From assembly GCA_002070215.1 (NCBI GenBank), contig MWCV01000021.1, forward strand, positions 1 to 41,740: a stretch of DNA of 41,740 bases, written 5' to 3'. Source of the DNA: Chloroflexi bacterium ADurb.Bin180 (GTDB lineage: Bacteria > Chloroflexota > Anaerolineae > UBA2200). Each line of letters begins with the position of its first letter. Position 1 is the first letter of the stretch. A program made the translations under genes and the position numbers. The notes beneath the pieces were generated by a model. The model was given only the letters and a program-made list of their open reading frames with translations. It was not told the origin of the DNA and ran no database searches. Shown one piece after another: positions 17,220-23,928 of the stretch.

Positions 17220-18098
17220 CTAGGCCGGCTGGGTCAGAAAAGCCAGGATGCGTTGGTTGACCTGCTCCGGCCGCTCGTGGTGCAGCCAGTGCGTCGCATC
17301 CTCGAGGAACTCGAGCCGGCCGTTGGCACACTTGGCGATACTCTCCTGCGCCAGCTCACGCCCCAGGAAGCGGTCCTGCGCGCCCCACAGCAGAAGAGTC
17401 GGAGGTTGCACCGGCGCTGTTCTGGGTCCACCCGACGCCTCCTGCTTGCCACGCCCCATGCCGTACCTCATCGCCCTGTACCAGCCCAGCATGCCGGTGT
17501 AGGCCCCGGGCAGGGACCAGGCCCGCTTGTACTCGGCGATTTCCTCGTCGCTGAAAGTGCCAGGCAAACTCGAGCGGCGCAGCATGTTGGTCAGCATCTG
17601 CCAGTCGTTGCGGCGCGAAGTGCATTCGGGCAGCCAGGGCAGTTGAAAGTAGAACATGTACCAGGACCTCTTGCGCTGGGCTGGATCCTGACGCAGCTTG
17701 CGTAACATAACGCCAGAGTAGGGTGCGTTGAGCACCACCAGCTTGCGCAAACGATCGGCATGGTCGGCCCCGAGCTTCCAGGCTACCGCTCCGCCCCAGT
17801 CGTGCCCCACTACGTCGGCCCGCTCCACCCCGGCCGCATCGATCAACCCGACCACGTCCGCTGCCAGCTTGTCCAGGGTATAGGCGGCCGCACCACGCGG
17901 TTTGTCGCTGAGGTTGTGGCCGCGCGAATCCGGTGCCCAGACATAATAACCCTGCGCCGCAAAGAAGGGCATTTGCTTGCGCCAGCCGTAGCTGAACTCG
18001 GGAAAGCCGTGCAAGAAGATCAGCAGCGGGCCGTCACGTGGTCCGTCCTGCAGTACGTTCAGCTTGATGCCGTTGGTGGAGATGAGTGCCTGCTCCGT
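17220..18098 (-). CDS. Alpha/beta hydrolase, epoxide-hydrolase/dehalogenase-like
   Basis: This protein of about 292 residues has the core motifs LHGFPEFSYGWRKQ (oxyanion His-Gly), VGHDWGGAVAW with nucleophile Asp, LWGAQDRF with the acid Asp, and DATHWLHHERPE with the catalytic His. An aspartate nucleophile places it with epoxide hydrolases and haloalkane or fluoroacetate dehalogenases. The homologous frame continues upstream of the first canonical start (TTG 18014) through ALISTNGIKLNV. The best ribosome site, AGGAGG at 18105-18110, is 6 bases before an ACG codon (18096-18098), which I take as a rare or mutated start. A decayed 3' copy lies at 12736. Confidence 0.85.
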   Translation of the reverse strand, partial: TEQALISTNGIKLNVLQDGPRDGPLLIFLHGFPEFSYGWRKQMPFFAAQGYYVWAPDSRGHNLSDKPRGAAAYTLDKLAADVVGLIDAAGVERADVVGHDWGGAVAWKLGADHADRLRKLVVLNAPYSGVMLRKLRQDPAQRKRSWYMFYFQLPWLPECTSRRNDWQMLTNMLRRSSLPGTFSDEEIAEYKRAWSLPGAYTGMLGWYRAMRYGMGRGKQEASGGPRTAPVQPPTLLLWGAQDRFLGRELAQESIAKCANGRLEFLEDATHWLHHERPEQVNQRILAFLTQPA

Positions 18099-18173
18099 GC
18101 CTGGCCTCCTCGCTACGCGTCTACCCGCGCATCATATCGCGCGTCCGGGGCCAGGTCAACCTTCGCCAGCCGA

Positions 18174-18216
18174 TGTGACCTTTGTCACAGACAAACCCGG
18201 ATGCGCATGCTACAAT
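18174..18216 (+). promoter_or_regulatory. Crp-type operator and promoter of the YHS gene
   Basis: TGTGACCTTTGTCACA (18174-18189) is a perfect TGTGA-N6-TCACA palindrome. TACAAT (18211-18216) is the -10 box. The operator centre is 29.5 bases before the -10, exactly as at 3553, again giving a class II position near -41.5. The spacer has no good -35 box, so the promoter should depend on the activator. Confidence 0.78.
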
Positions 18217-18254
18217 GACCCCAGTCAAGAGCAAGTCAAACGGAGGTAATGGAG

Positions 18255-18440
18255 ATGGAAAAGGTAAAGGATCTCGTCTGTGGCATGATGATCGACCCCA
18301 AGACCGCGGCGGCGACGTCCGAGTACAAGGGCAAGACCTATTACTTTTGCGCCAAGGGTTGCAAGATAGCCTTTGACAAGAACCCGGAAAAGTACGTCGG
18401 CGCACAGGGCGCCAAATGCGACAAGGGTTGTTGCGCCTAA
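18255..18440 (+). CDS. YHS-domain metal-binding protein
   Basis: This 61-residue protein is a single YHS domain: VKDLVCGMMIDP with the first cysteine, TYYFCAKGCKIAFDKNPEKYV with the second pair, and then a short tail CDKGCCA with three more cysteines. YHS domains bind copper and related metals and are often encoded with or fused to copper ATPases. ATG 18255 is preferred over ATG 18249 because GGAGGT is 8 bases from it. It shares its operator type with the copA-containing operon, so a role in copper handling is reasonable inference. Confidence 0.9.
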   Translation: MEKVKDLVCGMMIDPKTAAATSEYKGKTYYFCAKGCKIAFDKNPEKYVGAQGAKCDKGCCA

Positions 18441-18485
18441 CCAACTGGTCGGCTCGCTCGAGCTGACCCTGAACTAACACCACAC

Positions 18486-18514
18486 AGAGACCGGGCGTCC
18501 GTTACCCGGTCTCT
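18486..18514 (+). terminator. Hairpin between the YHS and ferredoxin genes
   Basis: AGAGACCGGG (18486-18495) pairs exactly with CCCGGTCTCT (18505-18514) around a 9-base loop, followed by GATTCTGTTC. It is a likely partial or full terminator of the YHS transcript. The ferredoxin gene starts 23 bases later, so read-through could link the two. Confidence 0.65.
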
Positions 18515-18537
18515 GATTCTGTTCACAAAGGATCATT

Positions 18538-18915
18538 ATGGGCAAGCGACAAATCGTGAAAATCGACGAGGAACTGTGCAACGGCTGCGGGGCCTGCGTG
18601 ACCCCCTGTGCCGAGGGCGCTATCCAGCTCGTGGACGGCAAGGCCAGGGTCATCAGCGACAACCTGTGCGACGGCGCGGGATTCTGCCTGGGCGTGTGCC
18701 CGACCGGAGCGCTGACGCTGGAGGAGCGCGAGGCGGCCGACTTTGATGAGCACGCGGCCGAAGAGCAGCAAAAGGCGCGCGGAAAGAAGTTCATCGCCCA
18801 GCGCTGCTGGCGCTGCGGCGCCTCAGAGGAGCGGTCCTACTTGATCCCCTGCCGCACCAACGGCGAGAGCCTGTGGATCTGCACCCGCTGCCTGCCTCAG
18901 CTCATTCACGGCTAG
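18538..18915 (+). CDS. 4Fe-4S ferredoxin with C-terminal zinc-ribbon-like domain
   Basis: This 125-residue protein begins with a two-cluster ferredoxin: CNGCGACVTPC (about 14-24), and CDGAGFCLGVCP, whose first gap carries an extra residue (Cys-x4-Cys). A charged linker (about 65-82) leads to a C-terminal region with CWRCG and CTRC, resembling a zinc ribbon. The second half may dock a partner such as a radical or hydrogenase-type complex; no partner is encoded here. The ribosome site AAAGGA precedes ATG 18538. It may be cotranscribed with the YHS gene by read-through of the hairpin. Confidence 0.88.
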   Translation: MGKRQIVKIDEELCNGCGACVTPCAEGAIQLVDGKARVISDNLCDGAGFCLGVCPTGALTLEEREAADFDEHAAEEQQKARGKKFIAQRCWRCGASEERSYLIPCRTNGESLWICTRCLPQLIHG

Positions 18916-18926
18916 GCAGCAAACTG

Positions 18927-18950
18927 GAGCGGCAGCACAGCCTGCCGCTC
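18927..18950. terminator. Bidirectional hairpin between convergent genes
   Basis: GAGCGGCAG (18927-18935) pairs with CTGCCGCTC (18942-18950) around CACAGC. It lies between the ferredoxin stop and the stop of the minus-strand lipoprotein, and so probably ends both transcripts. Confidence 0.65.
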
Positions 18951-18955
18951 TGCCT

Positions 18956-19660
18956 CTAGGGCGGCGTGGGCACCGGGGTGAGCAGGGATTCCGGCGGCGC
19001 CTGGGTGACCGGAACGAAGGTAAAGGTGCGCAGGAACGCATCAAAGGCCATCCTGGCTTGCGAGTCTTCCTCGCTGCCGCCATCGAGTGATTCCTGCGGG
19101 AACAGGTGGATGTGGTACTCTCGCCCTTCGTGGAGCACCACTACCTGGCGCTCGCCCAGGGCAGGTAAGGAGGAATAGCGCTCGACGGCCTGCTCGCCGC
19201 CGACCACCAGGCAGCAATGGATGCGGACGGAATCGGCGGGCTCGCCACCGGTCAGGCCGAGGGTCCCCGCTTCGTCGAGTGTTCTGCCCTCGCTGTCCTT
19301 CACCGTAACGCCCACCGTGTACTGGTACTTGTACTGCGCGCCGTAGGGGTGCAGGTGACTGTAGAACCACACCCAGGCCAGCCCCTGCCAGCCCGGGGTG
19401 GTCTCCTGGTGGACCTCCCAGCCGGCCGGATAGTCCACGGCAAAACCGAAAACCGGGTTGTGATGGTGCCGCCACTCGATCTCCACGCCGGGCTCGGGCG
19501 TGTTGGTCAGCCCGACTGCTGTGGCCGCAGCGGGGAGCAGTGCAGCGGTCGTCGTTGGTGATGCTGTAGCGCCGGCTGGCTGGTGCGATGCTCCCCCCGG
19601 CCCGCAAGCGACCAGGATGGAGAGCAGCAGGGCAACCGCGAGATAGACCTGTCTTCGCAT
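18956..19660 (-). CDS. Predicted lipoprotein, PsbP-like fold possible
   Basis: This 234-residue protein has a basic start, a hydrophobic stretch and a lipobox ending LLSILVAC (about Cys19). A Thr/Ala/Pro-rich linker follows, then a domain starting FGFAVDYPAGWEV, the pattern of PsbP/MOG1-like domains in bacterial lipoproteins. The C-terminus is Pro-rich (TPVPTPP). The function is unknown. The start is ATG 19660, with AGGAGG 6 bases upstream on the minus strand; longer versions lack a site and would bury the signal peptide. Confidence 0.8.
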   Translation of the reverse strand: MRRQVYLAVALLLSILVACGPGGASHQPAGATASPTTTAALLPAAATAVGLTNTPEPGVEIEWRHHHNPVFGFAVDYPAGWEVHQETTPGWQGLAWVWFYSHLHPYGAQYKYQYTVGVTVKDSEGRTLDEAGTLGLTGGEPADSVRIHCCLVVGGEQAVERYSSLPALGERQVVVLHEGREYHIHLFPQESLDGGSEEDSQARMAFDAFLRTFTFVPVTQAPPESLLTPVPTPP

Positions 19661-19766
19661 TGGCGCCTCCTCCGGTCCGGGCCTGGTGCTTTGTCGGCGG
19701 CCCGGCACCGCGCATTCCTGCTTTCCAGACGAGCGGAAGGGGAGACGAGTTCCCCCCGGCCTCTCG

Positions 19767-20933
19767 TCAGGCTCCGGTGGAGAGCGACCCTTCGATGGCC
19801 TGCAGCACGCCTTCGGCGCGATAGACCCGGTTGCGGGCCTGTCCGGTGACTTCCCGGATCAGCCCCAGCCTGAGCAGCTGGTCGATGTAGCGCTGTGCCG
19901 TGGCAAAGTTGACCCCGAGGGCCGCCTCCGCCTGGCGTGTCGTTAGTACCGGCTGCGCGAACAGCAGATCTACCGCTTCCAGCAGTCGAGCTGGCACGCG
20001 CGGACCGGTGAGCAAACCCCGGTACTCCTCCTGCAGCCTCTGCAGCCGTCCAACCCTGACCATCGCGTCGCGTGCCTGAAAAGACACTCCCTGCAGAAAG
20101 TAGACCAGCCATTCCTCCCAGGCTCCGTGCTGACTGACCTTGAGCAGCAACTCGTAGTAGGTATTGCGACGCTGTTCAAAGTAGGCGCTCAAGTACAGTA
20201 GCGGCTGAGGCAGCAGTTCCCATGCGCACAGGAGCAGCGCCAGCAGCAGCCGGCCCACCCGTCCGTTCCCACCCAGGAAGGGATGGATGGCCTCGAACTG
20301 GTAGTGAATCAGGCCCAGTCGCACCAGCGCCGGCAGGTCGCGCCTTTCGTGCAGGAAAGCTTCTAGCGAACCCAATGCCTGGTTCATCTCGGCGACTGGC
20401 GGGGGAACGTAGGTGGCGTCTTGCGCTGTCGACCCGGGCGGGCCGATCCAGTTCTGACTGCGGCGGAACTCGCCAGGAGTCTGGCCCTGCCCACGCACTC
20501 CCTCCATCAAGATGGCATGGAGCTCCCGAATCAGCCGGAGGCTCATCGGCAGGTTCTTCAGCCGCTCGAGGCCATACTCGAGGGCACGGACATAGTTGTG
20601 CACTTCACGGACATCGCCGGCTGGCTCGAACAGCGCTGGCTGCTGCGCTTCAAAGGCATAGAGGTCCCCCAGCGACGCCCTGGTGCCCTCGATGCGTGAC
20701 GAGAGCACCGCTTCACGGCGCACAAAGGGCCTGATCAGCAGGTGGGGATTGGGCAGCGTGCGGCCGAATCCGGCCAGCTCTCCGAGCGCCCGGTCACCAT
20801 CCGAAAGGGCGGTCACCAGCCGCGTGGTCCAAGGGACGTCTGGCGGGAGCGGGTTGGGCACAAAGGCCGAGAATCCCGCAGGAGTCTGAACCGTATGGCC
20901 GGGCGGACTGTGGCGAAAGGACTCTGTTTCCAT
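19767..20933 (-). CDS. Fic-family protein (AMPylase-like) with self-inhibitory motif
   Basis: This 388-residue protein has the Fic core HPFLGGNGRVGRLLLALLL, which fits HxFx(D/N)GNGRxxR and carries the catalytic His. Fic enzymes usually transfer AMP from ATP to protein hydroxyls. The N-terminal part contains SSRIEGT, matching the (S/T)xxxE(G/N) inhibitory helix that blocks the ATP site, so the enzyme should be self-restrained. A C-terminal winged-helix region (about 325-375) suggests a DNA- or partner-binding function. The start is ATG 20933 with GGGAG upstream. There is no separate antitoxin gene beside it, as expected when inhibition is built in. Confidence 0.9.
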   Translation of the reverse strand: METESFRHSPPGHTVQTPAGFSAFVPNPLPPDVPWTTRLVTALSDGDRALGELAGFGRTLPNPHLLIRPFVRREAVLSSRIEGTRASLGDLYAFEAQQPALFEPAGDVREVHNYVRALEYGLERLKNLPMSLRLIRELHAILMEGVRGQGQTPGEFRRSQNWIGPPGSTAQDATYVPPPVAEMNQALGSLEAFLHERRDLPALVRLGLIHYQFEAIHPFLGGNGRVGRLLLALLLCAWELLPQPLLYLSAYFEQRRNTYYELLLKVSQHGAWEEWLVYFLQGVSFQARDAMVRVGRLQRLQEEYRGLLTGPRVPARLLEAVDLLFAQPVLTTRQAEAALGVNFATAQRYIDQLLRLGLIREVTGQARNRVYRAEGVLQAIEGSLSTGA

Positions 20934-21077
20934 GATACGCTCCCTCTCACGCAGCCTTGTTTGCAGCAATGAGAATAGGCCGAATCCATATTATCATATT
21001 GGCAAGGAAATGCAAATATGACAACCACGCCAAGAGCGATGGCTACTTGCGCCACCCCGAGGGTCGTGCCGTGCCAT

Positions 21078-21268
21078 GAGAGTGTGGAAAATGTGGGCGA
21101 CGTGCAACAGCAGACGGGAGATCGCCAAGTACGAACGCGGAAAGGTTCGTAGTACAGGCTTCAGCCTGTCCGGATGGGGAGCGCTGAAGCGCAACTACGA
21201 ACCTAATCCCGCTCGAACAGCATGCCCTGACTGTGTTCGTGCTCCTCAGGCGGTTTTTCCACACTCTC
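21078..21268 (+). mobile_element. MITE-like element, copy 1 (191 bp)
   Basis: The element has 14-bp terminal inverted repeats (GAGAGTGTGGAAAA at the left, its complement at the right) and a 7-bp direct repeat GTGCCAT on both sides (21071-21077 and 21269-21275). It encodes no protein. The interior holds AGGTTCGTAGT/ACTACGAACCT, CAGGCTTCAGCCTG and AGCGCTgaAGCGC, so it can fold strongly. It is 191 bp, like copy 2, with only about three differences. The right target repeat directly abuts the -35 box of the aldolase promoter. The ends resemble IS256/Mutator-type elements, but no transposase is in the window. Confidence 0.85.
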
Positions 21269-21276
21269 GTGCCATT

Positions 21277-21305
21277 TTGCACCCCCGCCCGCCCCGCGCT
21301 ATAGT
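21277..21305 (+). promoter_or_regulatory. Promoter of the aldolase gene
   Basis: TTGCAC (21277-21282) and TATAGT (21300-21305) are separated by 17 bases. The -35 box starts two bases after the target duplication of the MITE-like element, so the insertion has replaced whatever lay upstream. Confidence 0.6.
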
Positions 21306-21337
21306 AAGGAAACGAATTGCGCCAACAGGAGGTTGTC

Positions 21338-22357
21338 ATGGACGTCAAGTCTCTGTCTGTCGTCGCTCGCGCTCTGGTCGCGCCGGGCAAGGGCATCCTC
21401 GCCGCCGACGAGAGCTTGGGCACCATCGGCAAGCGGTTCGCCAAGCTGCAGATCCCCTCAACCGAAGAGAACCGCCGCGCCTACCGCAACCTGCTCTTTA
21501 CCACTCCCGGAGTCGAGGCTTACATCAGCGGGGTGATCCTCTTTGACGAGACCATTCGCCAGGCCGCCGACGATGGCACTCCCTTTGCCAGGCTGCTGGC
21601 CGACAAGGGCATCATCCCCGGCATCAAGGTGGATACGGGCGCCAAAGACCTGGCCGGGTTTCCCGGCGAAAAGGTCACCGAAGGGCTGGATGGCCTGCGT
21701 GAGCGCCTGGCCGAGTACTATCAGCTCGGGGCGCGCTTTGCCAAGTGGCGCGCGGTGATTACCATCGGCCCTGGCATTCCCACTTCAACCTGCATCAAGG
21801 CCAACGCCCACGCCCTGGCCCGCTACGCCGCCCTGTGCCAGGAAGCCAACCTCGTGCCGATCGTCGAGCCGGAAGTGCTGATGGACGGCGCACACGATCT
21901 GGCCCGCTGTGAGGCGGTGACGCTCAACACGCTCAACACCCTCTACCGGGCACTGCACGCGCACCGCATTGCTCTGGAAGGCACGCTGCTCAAGCCGAAT
22001 ATGGTCCTCTCCGGCAACGACTGCCCCGTGCAGGCCGGCGTGGCTGAGGTGGCGGCAGCAACGGTGCGCACGCTGCGTGCTACCGTGCCGGCGGCTGTGC
22101 CGGGCATCGTGTTCCTGTCCGGCGGCCAAACCGCCGTCCGCGCCACCGAGCACCTGAACGCGATGAACCAGATGGGCCCTCATCCCTGGGAGCTCAGCTT
22201 TTCCTACGGCCGGGCCCTGCAGGATCCGCCACTCAACACCTGGAAGGGTGTGGCGGCCAATGTGCCGGCGGCCCAGAAGGCGTTCTTCCAGCGCAGCAAG
22301 CTCAACGGAGCAGCGCGTTACGGCAAGTACAGCGCGACGATGGAGTCGGCGGCCTGA
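21338..22357 (+). CDS. fba: Class I fructose-bisphosphate aldolase
   Basis: This 339-residue enzyme is of the animal/plant class I type and cleaves fructose 1,6-bisphosphate through a lysine Schiff base. All expected residues are visible: GILAADES (Asp), GIKVD (Lys), FAKWRAV (Lys), VPIVEPEVL (Glu) and the Schiff-base lysine in LEGTLLKPNMV. FLSGGQ and SFSYGRALQ complete the family set. The start is ATG 21338 with AGGAGG about 7 bases upstream. It stands alone with its own promoter. This type is less common in bacteria than class II or DhnA-type aldolases. Confidence 0.95.
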   Translation: MDVKSLSVVARALVAPGKGILAADESLGTIGKRFAKLQIPSTEENRRAYRNLLFTTPGVEAYISGVILFDETIRQAADDGTPFARLLADKGIIPGIKVDTGAKDLAGFPGEKVTEGLDGLRERLAEYYQLGARFAKWRAVITIGPGIPTSTCIKANAHALARYAALCQEANLVPIVEPEVLMDGAHDLARCEAVTLNTLNTLYRALHAHRIALEGTLLKPNMVLSGNDCPVQAGVAEVAAATVRTLRATVPAAVPGIVFLSGGQTAVRATEHLNAMNQMGPHPWELSFSYGRALQDPPLNTWKGVAANVPAAQKAFFQRSKLNGAARYGKYSATMESAA

Positions 22358-22411
22358 TCCGAGCCGGTAACCCGGATTCTCCCTGGCGGGGCGGCCGGCG
22401 CTGGTCCGAGT

Positions 22412-22439
22412 GCGGACGGCGGCGTGTCCGCCCCGTTTT
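22412..22439 (+). terminator. Probable terminator after the aldolase gene
   Basis: GCGGAC (22412-22417) pairs with GTCCGC (22426-22431), followed by CCCGTTTT. The stem is short but GC-rich and is followed by a small T-run. Confidence 0.45.
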
Positions 22440-22511
22440 GTCCGCGCCGTCGCGCGAAACCCGGCCGCCTGTTGCTGCGTATTGGTGGTAGTGACAGAAA
22501 AGGGGGGAACC

Positions 22512-23255
22512 GTGGTTGCGAAACGAGCGTTACTGCTACTGCTACCTGTTCTCGTCCTCACTTCGGCCTGCTGCTGCCCGTGGACCGTGCGCCGGGCCAT
22601 CTCGAACCTCACCGAGGAGGGGTCCGGCCGGACGGTGACGCGCGAGTACGACCTGACCGGCTTTTCCGAGGTGGTGATCAGCCACGCCTTCCAGGCCGAA
22701 GTCACGCACAGCGAGAGCTATCGCGTCTCGGTGACCATCGACGACAATCTGGAGCGTTACCTCAAGGTCGAAAAGCGCGGCGCGGTGTTGTACGTCGGCC
22801 TCGAAAGCGTCACCCTGATGAACCGGGCCACGCTTCAGGCCAGCATCAGCCTGCCCGACCTGCGCTCGCTGGAGGCGTCCGGCGCCAGCACGGTCGATCT
22901 GAGCGGCTTCAGGCCGACCGGGCGCTTGAACCTGGAGGTATCCGGAGCGTCGACAGTTCGCGGCGACCTGGAGGCGCAGGACGTCAGGTTCCGCATCTCT
23001 GGCGCCTCGACCGTGACCCTGAAGGGCTCGGCCCGCGATGGCGATATCGAAGTGAGCGGGGCCAGCCGTGCCCGCCTGGAAGACCTCCAGCTCGTCGATG
23101 CCCGCGTCGAGGCCTCCGGAGCCAGCTCGGCTCACGTCACCCTGAGCGGCCGGCTCGACGCCGAAGCCAGCGGCGCTTCGACCATTACCTATGGCGGCAA
23201 CCCGACCCTGGGCCGCATCAGCCAGTCTGGTGCATCCAGCGTCAAGCAGCGTTAG
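22512..23255 (+). CDS. DUF2807 lipoprotein
   Basis: This 247-residue protein has a hydrophobic N-terminus with the lipobox LTSAC (Cys20), followed by a second and third Cys. The rest is a DUF2807 (head-GIN) beta-helix with about nine SGAS motifs at regular spacing, each at a turn of the helix. It should be anchored outside the membrane. Its biochemical role is unknown. The start is GTG 22512 after a GGGGGG purine run. The next gene, a membrane protein, follows in 28 bases, so the two are probably an operon, as DUF2807 genes often are with LiaF-like membrane proteins. Confidence 0.87.
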   Translation: MVAKRALLLLLPVLVLTSACCCPWTVRRAISNLTEEGSGRTVTREYDLTGFSEVVISHAFQAEVTHSESYRVSVTIDDNLERYLKVEKRGAVLYVGLESVTLMNRATLQASISLPDLRSLEASGASTVDLSGFRPTGRLNLEVSGASTVRGDLEAQDVRFRISGASTVTLKGSARDGDIEVSGASRARLEDLQLVDARVEASGASSAHVTLSGRLDAEASGASTITYGGNPTLGRISQSGASSVKQR

Positions 23256-23283
23256 CTGCTGTGCTAACTGAGGGAGGAAGACC

Positions 23284-23862
23284 ATGACTACACCTGTCGA
23301 AACCAAACCGTCCGGCGGCAGCGCGTTTTCCGCCGGCCGGGTGGTCGCGCTGTTCTTTGGTCTGGGCCTGATCGGCCTGGGCGGCCTGCTGCTCCTCGGC
23401 GAGCTGTTTCACCTGAACTTCTGGGGGCTCCTGTGGCCGTTCTTTATCATTGGCCCGGGCGTCCTGCTCTTTGCCCTGTCGCTGTTCGCCGGTAGCGGGG
23501 GCGGCGGTGAAGCCCTGGCCATCGTGGGCGGTATCATCACCACGGTCGGGCTGATCCTGTTCTTCCAGAACGCCACCGACCTGTGGACCACCTGGGCCTA
23601 TGCCTGGGCGCTGATCGCACCCACGTCCATCGGCGTGTCGCAGCTCGTGTACGGCCTGTTCAAAGGCCGGCGCGACCTGGTGAGAAGCGGCCTCAGCGTG
23701 GCCGGAGTGGGGCTGGTCATCTTTCTGGTGGCCGGGGCGTTTTTCGAGCTGGCCCTGAACATCAGCGGCTTTGGCGTTGGCCCGCTGGGCCTGTCCTTCT
23801 TCCTGATCGGCCTGGGCGTGCTGTTGGTCCTGATCAATCTGTTCCGCGGCCTGCGCAAGTAG
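23284..23862 (+). CDS. Multi-helix membrane protein (LiaI/LiaF-TM-like)
   Basis: This 192-residue protein has about six hydrophobic helices. The first block (VVALFFGLGLIGLGGLLLLGE with FWGLLWPFFIIGPGV) resembles the DUF5668/LiaF transmembrane module found in envelope-stress systems. There is no enzymatic motif. The ATG follows GGGAGGA. It is paired with the DUF2807 lipoprotein upstream and followed by a hairpin, which closes a two-gene unit. A link to envelope-stress sensing is inference from family association. Confidence 0.78.
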   Translation: MTTPVETKPSGGSAFSAGRVVALFFGLGLIGLGGLLLLGELFHLNFWGLLWPFFIIGPGVLLFALSLFAGSGGGGEALAIVGGIITTVGLILFFQNATDLWTTWAYAWALIAPTSIGVSQLVYGLFKGRRDLVRSGLSVAGVGLVIFLVAGAFFELALNISGFGVGPLGLSFFLIGLGVLLVLINLFRGLRK

Positions 23863-23870
23863 CCTGACTC

Positions 23871-23902
23871 GGGGGCTCTGCTGCACTGTTGGCGGAGCCC
23901 CC
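23871..23902 (+). terminator. Hairpin after the DUF2807/membrane protein unit
   Basis: GGGGGCTC (23871-23878) pairs with GAGCCCCC (23895-23902) around a 16-base loop. There is no T-run. It may terminate the upstream unit. Confidence 0.5.
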
Positions 23903-23928
23903 AACATCCGCTCCCGGGAGGTGTGGCC

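Noticed and set aside
19767-20933. Fic protein as half of a toxin-antitoxin pair
   Set aside because: No small partner gene is adjacent, and the inhibitory motif SSRIEGT is inside the protein itself.
22863-23250. Regular SGAS-coding repeats that look like a CRISPR or tandem DNA repeat
   Set aside because: The repetition is at protein level (DUF2807 beta-helix turns). DNA units vary in sequence and spacing and lack spacers.
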